Assembly (NCBI GenBank): GCA_002327305.1 | Contig: DCUZ01000054.1 | Location: forward strand, 1-18,776 | Source: Holophagales bacterium UBA2201 | GTDB taxonomy: Bacteria; Acidobacteriota; Thermoanaerobaculia; UBA2201 | DNA length: 18,776 bases | Direction of reading: 5' to 3' | Shown here: positions 8,301-14,112 of the stretch, one piece after another | Position numbering within the stretch: the stretch's first letter is position 1 | Layout: each line of letters opens with the position of its first letter | Translations under genes and position numbers: made by a program | Notes under the pieces: generated by a model | Databases searched by the model: none | Told to the model about the DNA's origin: nothing | What the model saw: only the letters and a program-made list of their open reading frames with translations

Positions 8301-8508
8301 CGTGGCACCCGGTGACCCGGAGGCGGAGGCGGTGGGTGAGGTTGTCTTCCAGGATCGTCCGCTGGGCCATTTTGATGAGGTCGTTGGCGCCGCCGGCCCG
8401 GCCGCAGGTGCCCGCGGAGATGACGATGACGGGCAGGGCCCTGCCGGGGTCCATGGCCAATCGGGCCGTAAAGGCCTTGAAGGCGTCGAGCGATGTGAGT
8501 CGGTCCAT
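5323..8508 (-). CDS. NuoF-like NADH-binding flavoprotein fused to GltD/NfnB-like FAD oxidoreductase
   Basis: A single 1061-residue polypeptide carries two complete redox modules. Residues about 25-110 are a thioredoxin-fold 2Fe-2S-like domain with C35, C68 and C72. The NuoF core follows, with the FMN/NADH motif GRGGAGFPTG (185-194), NADEGDPGAY (214-223) and the 4Fe-4S ligands C475, C478, C481 and C521. The second half is GltD/NfnB-like: eight cysteines for two 4Fe-4S clusters (C551, 556, 564, 568, 603, 607, 611, 615), an FAD site GSGPAG (662-667), a dinucleotide site GGGDSA (793-798) and FAGGD (near 935-939). A final CxxC is at 1032/1035. I chose the ATG at 8508 because AAAGGAGAG lies 6 nt upstream. 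The gene starts 26 nt after the NuoE-like stop. Expected chemistry is NAD(P)H oxidation at FMN and/or FAD with electron transfer to Fe-S clusters, in the cytoplasm. Confidence 0.92.
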   Translation of the reverse strand: MDRLTSLDAFKAFTARLAMDPGRALPVIVISAGTCGRAGGANDLIKMAQRTILEDNLTHRLRLRVTGCHGFCETEPSLLVEPNRTFYPKIQPQDVARVVRAAARREAVGDLLPVDPRSGKPIETQEDLPFYQRQHRSVMARNEKVDPRRITDYLAIGGYGSLIRALEKRDPAWVVGEVKASGLRGRGGAGFPTGRKWEMLAARSADKGKYLICNADEGDPGAYMDRSVLEGNPHSIVEGMLIGAYATGATAGVVYVRNEYPLAIQHLTLALDQAREAGLLGEDILGTGFSFDIRIVKGAGAFVCGEETALIRSVEGEMGEPRQRPPFPVERGIGGRPTAINNVETWANIPLIIQEGGAAYAKTGTASSAGTKIFSLVGKVKNTGLVEVPMGMTIKEIVFDIGDGSRTREKIKAVQTGGPSGGCIPVDQFDLPIDYDSLTKAGSIMGSGGMIVMDEATCMVDLAKYFMTFLKDESCGKCFTCRKGTQRMYEILDDISKGKGTRETLDLLKELAEAVKDTTMCGLGQTAANPVLSTLRYFREEYLAHLEEGRCPAGVCKDLVGAPCQAACPIGTEAWKYVAHIARGEYEEAYRTIREANPFPSVCARVCSHPCEYKCRAGTTGGEAIAIRALKRFITDRIDPSIYKPVRSALPPGMDARIAVIGSGPAGMTAAHYLSLKGYKVTVFEKVSQPGGMLTTGIPSYRMPRETLQKEIACLLDQNVTLRLNTELGKDITLDGLQKEGYKAVFLAMGAHKSKLLNIEGEDLDGVYPALEFLQAFNLRGEKLAKRRVGVIGGGDSAVDAARVALRQPGVESVTILYRRTRQEMPALQHEIDAALEEGVKLVTLVAPVRITTENGKLAGVECIQNRLGDVDRNGRRNPVPIPGSEYAIPLDTLIVTIGDIPDVEYIASMGIAVDQWGTLLVDKGTLLTNKPGVFAGGDVITGPNTVVAAIAAGKKAATMIDRYVRGEPFKQPPTIRLPEVYLAPPEEGEEVQPQEARIALPTIPVTERRVSLKEVELTLGEADARREARRCMRCDLEFTRPPAEQGKNTERTEHPSHGSV

Positions 8509-8534
8509 TCCGATCTCTCCTTTCATGCGGCCCA

Positions 8535-9422
8535 TCAGAAACTACGCCCGTCCAAGTCGAGCGTCTGCTCCAGGCATCCCCGTCGCGAGCACACCTGGAA
8601 TACGCCTCCACCGGCCAGCAGGAGGGCCACCCGAGCGGCGCCGCACGCCGGGCAGTCGTCGGGAGCGTTCAGGAGCGCCTGGCAATGCGGGCAATAGAGG
8701 TCCGTCACCTCGCCCGCCGGCACCTCAACCTGTGTGCTATGGCCGTGGCTGCCGTAGAGGCGCGACAGGTGGAGGAACCCCTGCCGGCCTTGATGCGCGA
8801 GCAGAAGCCGGACGGAGGGCTGGCGGTCCACCGGGGTGTCGGGGTCCAGGAGGCCGTGGTTGCAATGCGGACAATGGAGGGTGAGCGGGAACAGGCTCTC
8901 ATCGGCGGCCGGATCCTTGCGCTTCAGCCCCTCCAGGGTCTCCTGGATAATCGCCTTGACCCTGGAGGAATTCACGTTGGAATAATAGTGGCCGTCGCCC
9001 ACCACGATGGGGCCCAGGGCGCAGGCCCCAAGACAGGCCACCGTCTCCAGGGAGAATTTGCCGTCCGGCGTGTTTTCGCCCGGCTTGACGCCCAACTGGC
9101 GCTGGAACTCCTCGGCGAGGAGGGCTCCTCCCCGGACATGGCAAGCCGTGCCCAAACAGCAGGAGATCTGGTGCTCCCCCCGCGGCTTCAAGCTGAAAAA
9201 CCGGTAGAAGGTGGCCACGCCATAGACGTCCACCAAATCCCGTCCGGTTTTTTCCGCCACCAGGCGGAGCGCCCCCTCCGGAAGGTAGCCGTAATGGAGT
9301 TGGATTTCTTCAAGAATGGAAATGAGCCCGCCGTGATCCCGCGTCTGCGACTCGATGACCTTGGCCGCTTGAGCCGGATCGAAGGGCTTCAAGGCCTTGG
9401 ATGCGACCACTACCTTTGCCAT
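8535..9422 (-). CDS. NuoE-like 2Fe-2S subunit with C-terminal zinc-ribbon-like extension
   Basis: The 295-residue protein opens the operon. Residues about 10-165 are a thioredoxin-like NuoE/HoxE/HydC domain with the 2Fe-2S ligands C89, C94, C130 and C134 (CLGTAC and CLGAC). Normal NuoE ends near residue 165. Here about 120 residues follow with four cysteine pairs: C184/C187, C244/C247, C257/C260 and C278/C283. The pattern CPHC, CPHC, CPAC resembles zinc ribbons, so zinc binding or an extra cluster is likely. AGGAAGGAG lies 8 nt before the ATG at 9422. The NuoE domain should dock on the NuoF part of the next gene and pass electrons to or from the FMN. The tail may be a docking or structural module. 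Confidence 0.9.
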   Translation of the reverse strand: MAKVVVASKALKPFDPAQAAKVIESQTRDHGGLISILEEIQLHYGYLPEGALRLVAEKTGRDLVDVYGVATFYRFFSLKPRGEHQISCCLGTACHVRGGALLAEEFQRQLGVKPGENTPDGKFSLETVACLGACALGPIVVGDGHYYSNVNSSRVKAIIQETLEGLKRKDPAADESLFPLTLHCPHCNHGLLDPDTPVDRQPSVRLLLAHQGRQGFLHLSRLYGSHGHSTQVEVPAGEVTDLYCPHCQALLNAPDDCPACGAARVALLLAGGGVFQVCSRRGCLEQTLDLDGRSF

Positions 9423-9559
9423 CTAACTGACTCCTTCCTGCAGCAGATTGACCCGATGGGTCCGGCGCATTCTTCAGCCGTCCTTTCCCGATGAACGGGG
9501 CGTCGTCGCTGGTTGTCCCTGCGGCTTGGCCGCATGTGCGGAGGGCAGGCCGGAAGCAT
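9423..9559 (-). promoter_or_regulatory. Structured 5' leader of the nuoE-like operon
   Basis: About 137 nt separate the predicted transcript start (near 9559) from the ATG at 9422. Two small perfect hairpins are visible: 9520-9525 with 9529-9534 (6 bp) and 9450-9454 with 9458-9462 (5 bp, about 28 nt before the ATG). I do not recognise a known riboswitch class. Regulation here is conjecture. Confidence 0.3.
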
Positions 9560-9565
9560 CCGCCT

Positions 9566-9593
9566 ATTCTACATCATCTTCCCTGATTTTCAA
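9566..9593 (-). promoter_or_regulatory. Sigma-70-type promoter of the nuoE-like operon
   Basis: On the minus strand TTGAAA (9593-9588) is followed after 16 nt by TAGAAT (9571-9566); both match consensus at 5 of 6 positions. This is the best candidate promoter upstream of the four-gene operon. Confidence 0.5.
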
Positions 9594-9852
9594 GCAGGAA
9601 ACGGCCGAAGCGGATGTTTGATTTAATGCACATTATTAGGCGGCCAATGTGTGCGATGAGGAGGTTGAATCCTTATCATTGTGTGATGTCTGACGATGGC
9701 GGTCCACAATGCCCGTGTCGAGGAAGCGAGCGAAATCAACAGTGAAGGAATGGAACTATCCGGACAGCAAAGCACATGCAGGCCATAGGTTATGAGATGT
9801 TCTGCACATAAAGGAATCCCACGCGCAGTGTAAAACCCAGACCCCCGCGTCT
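9594..9852. other. Stretch without a convincing gene
   Basis: This 259-nt region is visibly less GC-rich than its surroundings. No long ORF with a ribosome binding site is present on either strand. The only protein-like reading is a 28-codon plus-strand frame at 9709-9795 (begins MPVSRKRAKS, ends at TGA) without a Shine-Dalgarno sequence. A loose dyad TTATG-N12-CATAA occurs near 9790-9811. No terminator was seen for the methyltransferase gene that ends at 9853. Confidence 0.4.
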
Positions 9853-10362
9853 CTACACCCACCGCCTCGTCTTCCGGCAGTAGGCGGCGTAGGCGTCGCC
9901 GAAGAGCCGGGAGAGGTAGCGCTCCTCGGGGATGATGACGAGGTGATGCAGGAGAACGGCCAGAAACGGGACGGCTCCGAGAAACCACCCGGAGCGGGTG
10001 AGGACGGCGAAGCCCAGCATGACCAGGAGCTGGGCCAGGTAGAGGGGGTTGCGGGTGAAGCGGTAGGGGCCGCGGACGACCAGGCGGCGCGTCGGCTCGG
10101 CGGGGTCCACGGCCGTTCCGGATCGTCGGAGTGAAAAAAATCCCCAAGCCCCCAAGGCCAGTCCAAGCGCGACGGCCGCGACGCTCGAAACGAGCAGATG
10201 CCGCTCCAACGGCCCCAACGGGAGGGGGAGCGGCCAGCGATAATGGAGCAGGCCGGCGGTTCCGAGCAGTCCCATGAAGAGCAGGCCCGGTGGGGCCAGG
10301 ACGCGCGCATGGTCGGCATGCGCTGCTTCCGGCCCATTCCCGGCGCGCGGGGCCCCCGTCAT
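9853..10362 (-). CDS. Isoprenylcysteine carboxyl methyltransferase-like membrane methyltransferase
   Basis: The 169-residue protein has about four membrane segments (near 24-40, 56-77, 108-121 and 126-144). It carries the family's SAM-binding C-terminal signature: GPYRFTRNPLYL (98-109), then EERYLSRLFGDAYAAYCRKTRRW near the end (from 146), with the conserved glutamates E146 and E147. The family methylates isoprenylcysteine, phospholipids or other membrane-soluble acceptors; in bacteria the substrates are mostly unknown. Its ATG overlaps the TGA of the upstream hydrolase (ATGA at 10362-10359), so the two are translationally coupled. A shared pathway is possible but not evident. Confidence 0.8.
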   Translation of the reverse strand: MTGAPRAGNGPEAAHADHARVLAPPGLLFMGLLGTAGLLHYRWPLPLPLGPLERHLLVSSVAAVALGLALGAWGFFSLRRSGTAVDPAEPTRRLVVRGPYRFTRNPLYLAQLLVMLGFAVLTRSGWFLGAVPFLAVLLHHLVIIPEERYLSRLFGDAYAAYCRKTRRWV

Positions 10363-11549
10363 CGGACCGACTTCAACGCCGCCAGGGCCTTTTCGGCCAT
10401 CCGCTCCTGGAACGCCCGCAGTTCCTCCGGCGTGCGGCCCTTTTTCAGGAACGCGGCCGTCTCCTCCCGGATCTCCCGCTCGGCCTTTTGGAGGACCGGC
10501 CAGAATCCCGTCCCTTCGCGGTTGTGCAACGGGGCGAGGTCCATGTAGTCCGATTTGTCCTTTTCAACGAAAGGGTGGAGACGGGCCGAGAGGCGGCGCG
10601 ATTCCAGATTGAGCGCCGCCTTCTCCCCGGCGTGCAGGGCCGCCGGAACTTCTTCCGCCTCCGCCCACAGGGGAACGGCGACAGCGCAGACCGGCTCGCC
10701 GAGGGCCACCCAGAAGGTGGCGGAGCGCTCCTTGGACCGCCCCTGAATGACTACGGCCGCCGCGGTGTCACCGCGGGCGATGGTGTGGCGGCTCATGATG
10801 CGGATGGGCTCCCGTCCCGAAAGGGCCCCGAGGTCGGCCAGGGTGGGCGAGCGGAGCCAGGCGTGCCCCGTGTCGCGGGCCAGGAGGTCGAAGATGAACG
10901 CGGGATCGAGCGTTCCCGGTTTTCGCTGGGACACGATCTGTTCCGCCCGCTCGAACCGGAGGTATCCGGCCCCTTTTCCCGCTTCGCCGGAGCGGGAGAA
11001 GTTGGCGTTGACCAGCCACCCCGATGGCTCCGCGGCGGCGTCGATCTTCTTGAACCCTTGATTGTGCACCTCGAAGAGCCATGCGGCGCCCGAGGCGTCC
11101 ATGACGCCGAAGTTGGTCCAGCATCCCAGGCTGTCGCCCAAATTGCGTTTCAGCCACCCCTCGAAATCGTCCGCCGTGCGGCAGGTGCGCAGGGCGTCCG
11201 CCATCACCAGCCCCTCCAGGTCCTTCATCCCATCGTCCTCGGGCAGGTTGTAGGCGACGGTGTTGAAGATGGCGAACCCCTCGGTGTTGAGCCCCGCGTA
11301 GACCCACCGGCCGGAGGTGTCTCCGGCGTTGACCAGCCCGAGATAGGAATAGGGCGTCTCCCGGACGAACAGGACCTTGTTGTCGAGGGTGTCGGTGTCG
11401 CGGTTCTTCCAGAGGATGGGGGCCCCGTCGGCGCTCCCGGCGGGCGCCACGACCAGCGAGGTGCAGGCGGAAGCGCCGGGCGGAATGGATGCCAGGGCGA
11501 GCAGGCAGAAGAGGGAGGCGAGGCCAAACGATCGCGGCCGGATTCTCAT
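10359..11549 (-). CDS. Secreted Ntn-hydrolase (C45 acyltransferase/C69-like) with Cys exposed by signal cleavage
   Basis: The 396-residue protein has a signal peptide (basic MRIRPR, then a hydrophobic core of residues 9-20) ending in ASA before C29. The following CTSLVVAPAG...DGAPILWKNRDTD pattern is typical of N-terminal-nucleophile cysteine hydrolases of the C45 (acyl-CoA:isopenicillin N acyltransferase-like) and C69 (dipeptidase-like) groups. WTNFGVMDASGAAWLFEVHN in the middle is also family-like. Removal of the signal peptide would itself expose the catalytic Cys, so no internal autoproteolysis is needed. It probably cleaves amide bonds of peptides or acyl-amino compounds outside the cytoplasm. 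The ATG at 11549 lies 6 nt after a perfect TATAAT and has no Shine-Dalgarno. It overlaps the downstream methyltransferase gene by ATGA. Confidence 0.8.
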   Translation of the reverse strand: MRIRPRSFGLASLFCLLALASIPPGASACTSLVVAPAGSADGAPILWKNRDTDTLDNKVLFVRETPYSYLGLVNAGDTSGRWVYAGLNTEGFAIFNTVAYNLPEDDGMKDLEGLVMADALRTCRTADDFEGWLKRNLGDSLGCWTNFGVMDASGAAWLFEVHNQGFKKIDAAAEPSGWLVNANFSRSGEAGKGAGYLRFERAEQIVSQRKPGTLDPAFIFDLLARDTGHAWLRSPTLADLGALSGREPIRIMSRHTIARGDTAAAVVIQGRSKERSATFWVALGEPVCAVAVPLWAEAEEVPAALHAGEKAALNLESRRLSARLHPFVEKDKSDYMDLAPLHNREGTGFWPVLQKAEREIREETAAFLKKGRTPEELRAFQERMAEKALAALKSVR

Positions 11550-11555
11550 GAACGC

Positions 11556-11561
11556 ATTATA
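11556..11561 (-). promoter_or_regulatory. Possible -10 box giving a leaderless mRNA for the Ntn-hydrolase
   Basis: TATAAT on the minus strand ends exactly 6 nt before the ATG at 11549. No good -35 is found at 16-18 nt, so this is weaker than the site at 2971-2999, although the geometry is the same. Confidence 0.3.
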
Positions 11562-11660
11562 CCGTTCCGGCCGGCAGGAGGGAGGGGCAACTTTCCCCCT
11601 GCGGGAGCGTATTGCAGGGGAGGGGGGAGCGTGGAATGACGCATGCCATAGGGGGCCGAA

Positions 11661-13040
11661 ATGATCCGTATCGCCATTCTGATCCTTATCGTCGCGGCGC
11701 CTGCCCGGCCGGCCGACGGGCCCGCACAATCCGCCACGCTGGAACGGGCCGTTGACGCCTGGCTGAAACCGCTCCTCGACGAGGACCTCGTCAGCGGCTC
11801 CATCCTCATCGCCCGCCACGGCGTGGTGGAGGTGGCCAAGGGGTACGGGCCGGCCAACCGGGAGCACGCCATCCCCTGCGCGGCCAGGACGAAATACCGG
11901 ATCGGTTCGATGACGAAGGCGTTCACCGCCACGGCCGTGATGCTGCTTCAGGAGCGGGGCCTGCTGAAGGTGGAGGACCCACTCTCCAAATATCTGCCCG
12001 ATTTCCCCAACGGGGACCGGATCACCCTGCACCACCTCCTCACCCACACCTCCGGCGTCATCAACTACAGCGCCCTCCCCGACCACTACCGGGTCTGGGC
12101 GATGCCGCACACGATGGAGCAGGTGATCGCGCGGTTCAAGGACGAGCCGCTGAGGTTCGTGCCGGGGGAGAAGTTCGAGTACAGCAATTCCGGCTACGTC
12201 CTCCTGACGGCGGTCATCGAGAAGGTTTCCGGCATGGCGTACGACGCCTTCATCCGCAGGAACCTCTTCGACCCGCTGGGGATGAGGGACTCGGGGATGG
12301 ATACCGAGACCGCCGTCATCCCGGGCCGCGCCACGGGTCATTACGGAACGGGGACGGAGGTGATCCAGGCCGCCTACCTGTACATGCCCTATACCTCCGG
12401 GGCCGGCGCCCTCTACTCCACCGTGGAGGACCTTTACCAGTGGGACCGGGCGCTGTACACCGAGAAACTCCTGCCCAAGGCTGCCCTGGAGCGGATGTTC
12501 ACCCCGGGGCAGGGGCAGTACGGCTACGGCTGGTTCATCCGCGAAGAACACGGCCGCAAGCTCATCGAGCACCGCGGGGGGATCAACGGCTTCGTCTCCA
12601 TGATTCAGCGGTTTACGGACGACGACGTGACCGTGATCACCCTCTTCAACTACGTCTCCACCTTCACCCGGGAGATCAACAAGGGGTTGGCGGCCCTTGC
12701 GCTGGGCGAACCCGTCAAGCCCCTCCTGGTCCCCCAAGGCGTTCCCGTGGACCCGGGCACGCTGGCGGGCGCGGTGGGCCGGTATCGGATGGAGCCGGGC
12801 GTCTATGCCGTCACCCTCGAGGGCGGGAACCTGTTTCTTGAAGGTCCGGACCAGCCCAGGGAGGTCCTCGTGCCCCAGAGCGAGAAGACCTATTACCTGC
12901 GCAAGGGCAACGCCCTGCTCCATTTTCCAAGGGAAACTGATGGCTCCATTACTCGGATGATCTACCAGCAGAGCGAGCAGATGATTCCCTGCCCCCGTGA
13001 ACCCTCCGGGCCGGTCCCCGCCGCCGCACCGAAGCCGTAG
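11661..13040 (+). CDS. Secreted serine hydrolase, class C beta-lactamase/PBP fold
   Basis: The 459-residue protein begins with a signal peptide (about residues 1-19). It then has all three active-site motifs of the beta-lactamase/DD-peptidase family: S83-M-T-K86, Y174-S-N176 and H304-R-G-G. The catalytic domain runs to about residue 345, and a smaller C-terminal beta-rich domain follows. Such proteins can be beta-lactamases, DD-peptidases, D-aminopeptidases or esterases, and the motifs alone do not decide. The C-terminal domain and HRGG in place of KTG point to the broad 'serine hydrolase' group rather than a true AmpC. It is divergent from the Ntn-hydrolase across a 111-nt gap. The start is preceded by a weak G-rich site (GGGGG, 5 nt upstream). 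It is the only complete gene on the plus strand in this window. Confidence 0.88.
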   Translation: MIRIAILILIVAAPARPADGPAQSATLERAVDAWLKPLLDEDLVSGSILIARHGVVEVAKGYGPANREHAIPCAARTKYRIGSMTKAFTATAVMLLQERGLLKVEDPLSKYLPDFPNGDRITLHHLLTHTSGVINYSALPDHYRVWAMPHTMEQVIARFKDEPLRFVPGEKFEYSNSGYVLLTAVIEKVSGMAYDAFIRRNLFDPLGMRDSGMDTETAVIPGRATGHYGTGTEVIQAAYLYMPYTSGAGALYSTVEDLYQWDRALYTEKLLPKAALERMFTPGQGQYGYGWFIREEHGRKLIEHRGGINGFVSMIQRFTDDDVTVITLFNYVSTFTREINKGLAALALGEPVKPLLVPQGVPVDPGTLAGAVGRYRMEPGVYAVTLEGGNLFLEGPDQPREVLVPQSEKTYYLRKGNALLHFPRETDGSITRMIYQQSEQMIPCPREPSGPVPAAAPKP

Positions 13041-13057
13041 TCCCCGCGCGCGGGACG

Positions 13058-13086
13058 AAAAAAAGCGGCGGGCCCGGGCCCGCCGC
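13058..13086 (-). terminator. Rho-independent terminator of hsp20
   Basis: Positions 13065-13086 form a perfect 22-nt palindrome made only of G and C. On the minus strand it is followed at once by seven T residues (13064-13058). It lies 24 nt beyond the Hsp20 stop codon. On the plus strand no T-run follows, so it is not a clear terminator for the convergent hydrolase gene. Confidence 0.85.
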
Positions 13087-13110
13087 CGATGGCATGGAGG
13101 AATGCGCGGA

Positions 13111-13563
13111 TCAGCCCTTGATCTCGATCTTCTTGGGGACCTTTTCCTCCGCTTTGGGGATGCGGACGGACAGGAGCCCGTCGTGGAACTTGGCTTCGAT
13201 GGCCTCGGTTTTGACCGAGGTGGGGAGGGTGAAGGTGCGGGTGAAGGCGCCGAAGGAGCGTTCCACGCGGTGGTAGGACTCGTTTTTGTCCTCCTTCTCG
13301 AATTTCCGCTCCCCCTTGAGGGTGAGGAGGTTGTCGGCCACCTCGATGTGGATGTCCTCCTTCTTGATGCCGGGGACCTCGGCGGTGACCAGGTACTCTT
13401 TTTGGGTCTCCTTGATGTCCACGGCCGGCGAGAAGGTCTGACCGGCATAATCGTCCCCTTCGACGGGGCGGCCGAAGTCGGCGAAGAACCGGTCCATGAA
13501 ACGGTCCATGGAACTGCGAAGGGTCCCCATGTCGGTGTAAGGATTGAAACGGACAATGGTCAT
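13111..13563 (-). CDS. Small heat shock protein, Hsp20/alpha-crystallin family
   Basis: The 150-residue protein is an ATP-independent chaperone that binds unfolding proteins as large oligomers. The N-terminal arm (1-40) has RFMDRFFADF. The alpha-crystallin domain spans about 44-138, with FSPAVDIKET, AEVPGIKKEDI and the signature AKFHDGLLSVRIPK (124-137). The C-terminal I-x-I anchor is I146-E-I148. The length is normal for the family. I chose the ATG at 13563, with AGGAGG 6 nt upstream; an ATG at 13596 would give an 11-residue extension inside the leader. It is a single-gene unit with its own promoter and strong terminator. Confidence 0.95.
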   Translation of the reverse strand: MTIVRFNPYTDMGTLRSSMDRFMDRFFADFGRPVEGDDYAGQTFSPAVDIKETQKEYLVTAEVPGIKKEDIHIEVADNLLTLKGERKFEKEDKNESYHRVERSFGAFTRTFTLPTSVKTEAIEAKFHDGLLSVRIPKAEEKVPKKIEIKG

Positions 13564-13590
13564 GGTGCACCTCCTGTGATAGATTTTGTG

Positions 13591-13610
13591 TCGCACTCCT
13601 ATTGTGCTAA
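13591..13610 (-). promoter_or_regulatory. CIRCE-like partial dyad overlapping the hsp20 -10 region
   Basis: The minus strand reads TTAGCAC, 7 nt, then GTGCGA. The half-sites resemble those of the HrcA operator (CIRCE), but the spacer is too short and the right half is imperfect. Its position over the -10 box suits a repressor site. The assignment to HrcA is doubtful. Confidence 0.3.
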
Positions 13611-13629
13611 TCTATAACAGGAATGTCAA
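13601..13629 (-). promoter_or_regulatory. hsp20 promoter with AT-rich upstream element
   Basis: TTGACA (13629-13624) is followed after 17 nt by CACAAT (13606-13601; 4 of 6). Directly upstream of the -35 is a run of A and T (about 13630-13645) that could act as an UP element. The housekeeping-type -35 suggests a repressed sigma-70 promoter rather than a sigma-32 one. Confidence 0.5.
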
Positions 13630-13671
13630 GAATATATTTTTAAAATGTTCCAATAGTTGATACAGATAATA

Positions 13672-14112
13672 TCATATATCAGGCAATTGCTCCAGGACAA
13701 GATCGTTCAAATGGATTTGAACGGCATCGTCAATTATTGCTATGTCCTTTATATTCAAACATATGTATCCTGGAAGCAGATGGTTCAGATTGAAATGGAT
13801 CCTCTTTCCCGCCGTGTCCAGAGCGAGGAATGGATACTTGGCGGCGTAGGATGCCAGCATGCTCAGGGGGATGGGAAAAAGGGCGGAGTGCACGGACAGG
13901 TTCTCCCCGACGAGGCGGTCCCCCTCCGCACGGATGCGGTCCAGCCTCACCCGGGCCGGAATGGAGATGATGCCCGCGGGGACCGTGACGGAGGCCTCGA
14001 TCCCGGCGGGGGAGAGGGTCAGTTGAAGGTCGAAGCCCTTCCGGCGGGCCGCCTCTTCCAGCGCCTCCCGGGCGATGGTCAGGACGCCCCCTTCCAGGAC
14101 GGCGGGTTTCAT
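13672..14112 (-). CDS. Hypothetical protein, last gene of the prenyl-lipid operon
   Basis: The 146-residue protein is not recognised. It has no signal peptide or membrane helix. It opens with a short amphipathic helix (AREALEEAARRKGF, about 14-27), then alternating hydrophobic strands (for example LQLTLSPAGIEASVTVPAGI). The C-terminal part, IHFNLNHLLPGYICLNIKDI, is also beta-like. The look is of a small beta-rich, possibly lipid-binding fold, but that is inference. Its ATG overlaps the TGA of the UbiA gene (ATGA, 14112-14109), so it belongs to that operon. Codons near its 3' end are AT-richer than in its neighbours. No clear terminator follows. Confidence 0.7.
   Translation of the reverse strand: MKPAVLEGGVLTIAREALEEAARRKGFDLQLTLSPAGIEASVTVPAGIISIPARVRLDRIRAEGDRLVGENLSVHSALFPIPLSMLASYAAKYPFLALDTAGKRIHFNLNHLLPGYICLNIKDIAIIDDAVQIHLNDLVLEQLPDI

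Noticed and set aside
5284..8697. Long plus-strand open frame (over 1100 codons) opposite the NuoF::GltD gene
   Set aside because: The minus strand carries unmistakable NuoF and GltD motifs. The plus-strand reading is low-complexity, rich in G, P, R, H and D, as expected from GC-rich codon shadows.
3058..9422. Calling the operon a standard glutamate synthase (GltBD), an NADH dehydrogenase or a bifurcating hydrogenase
   Set aside because: The glutaminase domain and 3Fe-4S ligands are missing, there are no membrane Nuo subunits, and no H-cluster or NiFe subunit is encoded.
10359..13556. Single minus-strand open frame of over 1000 codons ending in the Ntn-hydrolase
   Set aside because: Its first two thirds run out of frame through hsp20 and antisense through the beta-lactamase-like gene. 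The real start is the ATG at 11549, with a signal peptide.
13591..13610. A true CIRCE element
   Set aside because: The spacer length and the right half-site do not fit the consensus; recorded only as CIRCE-like.
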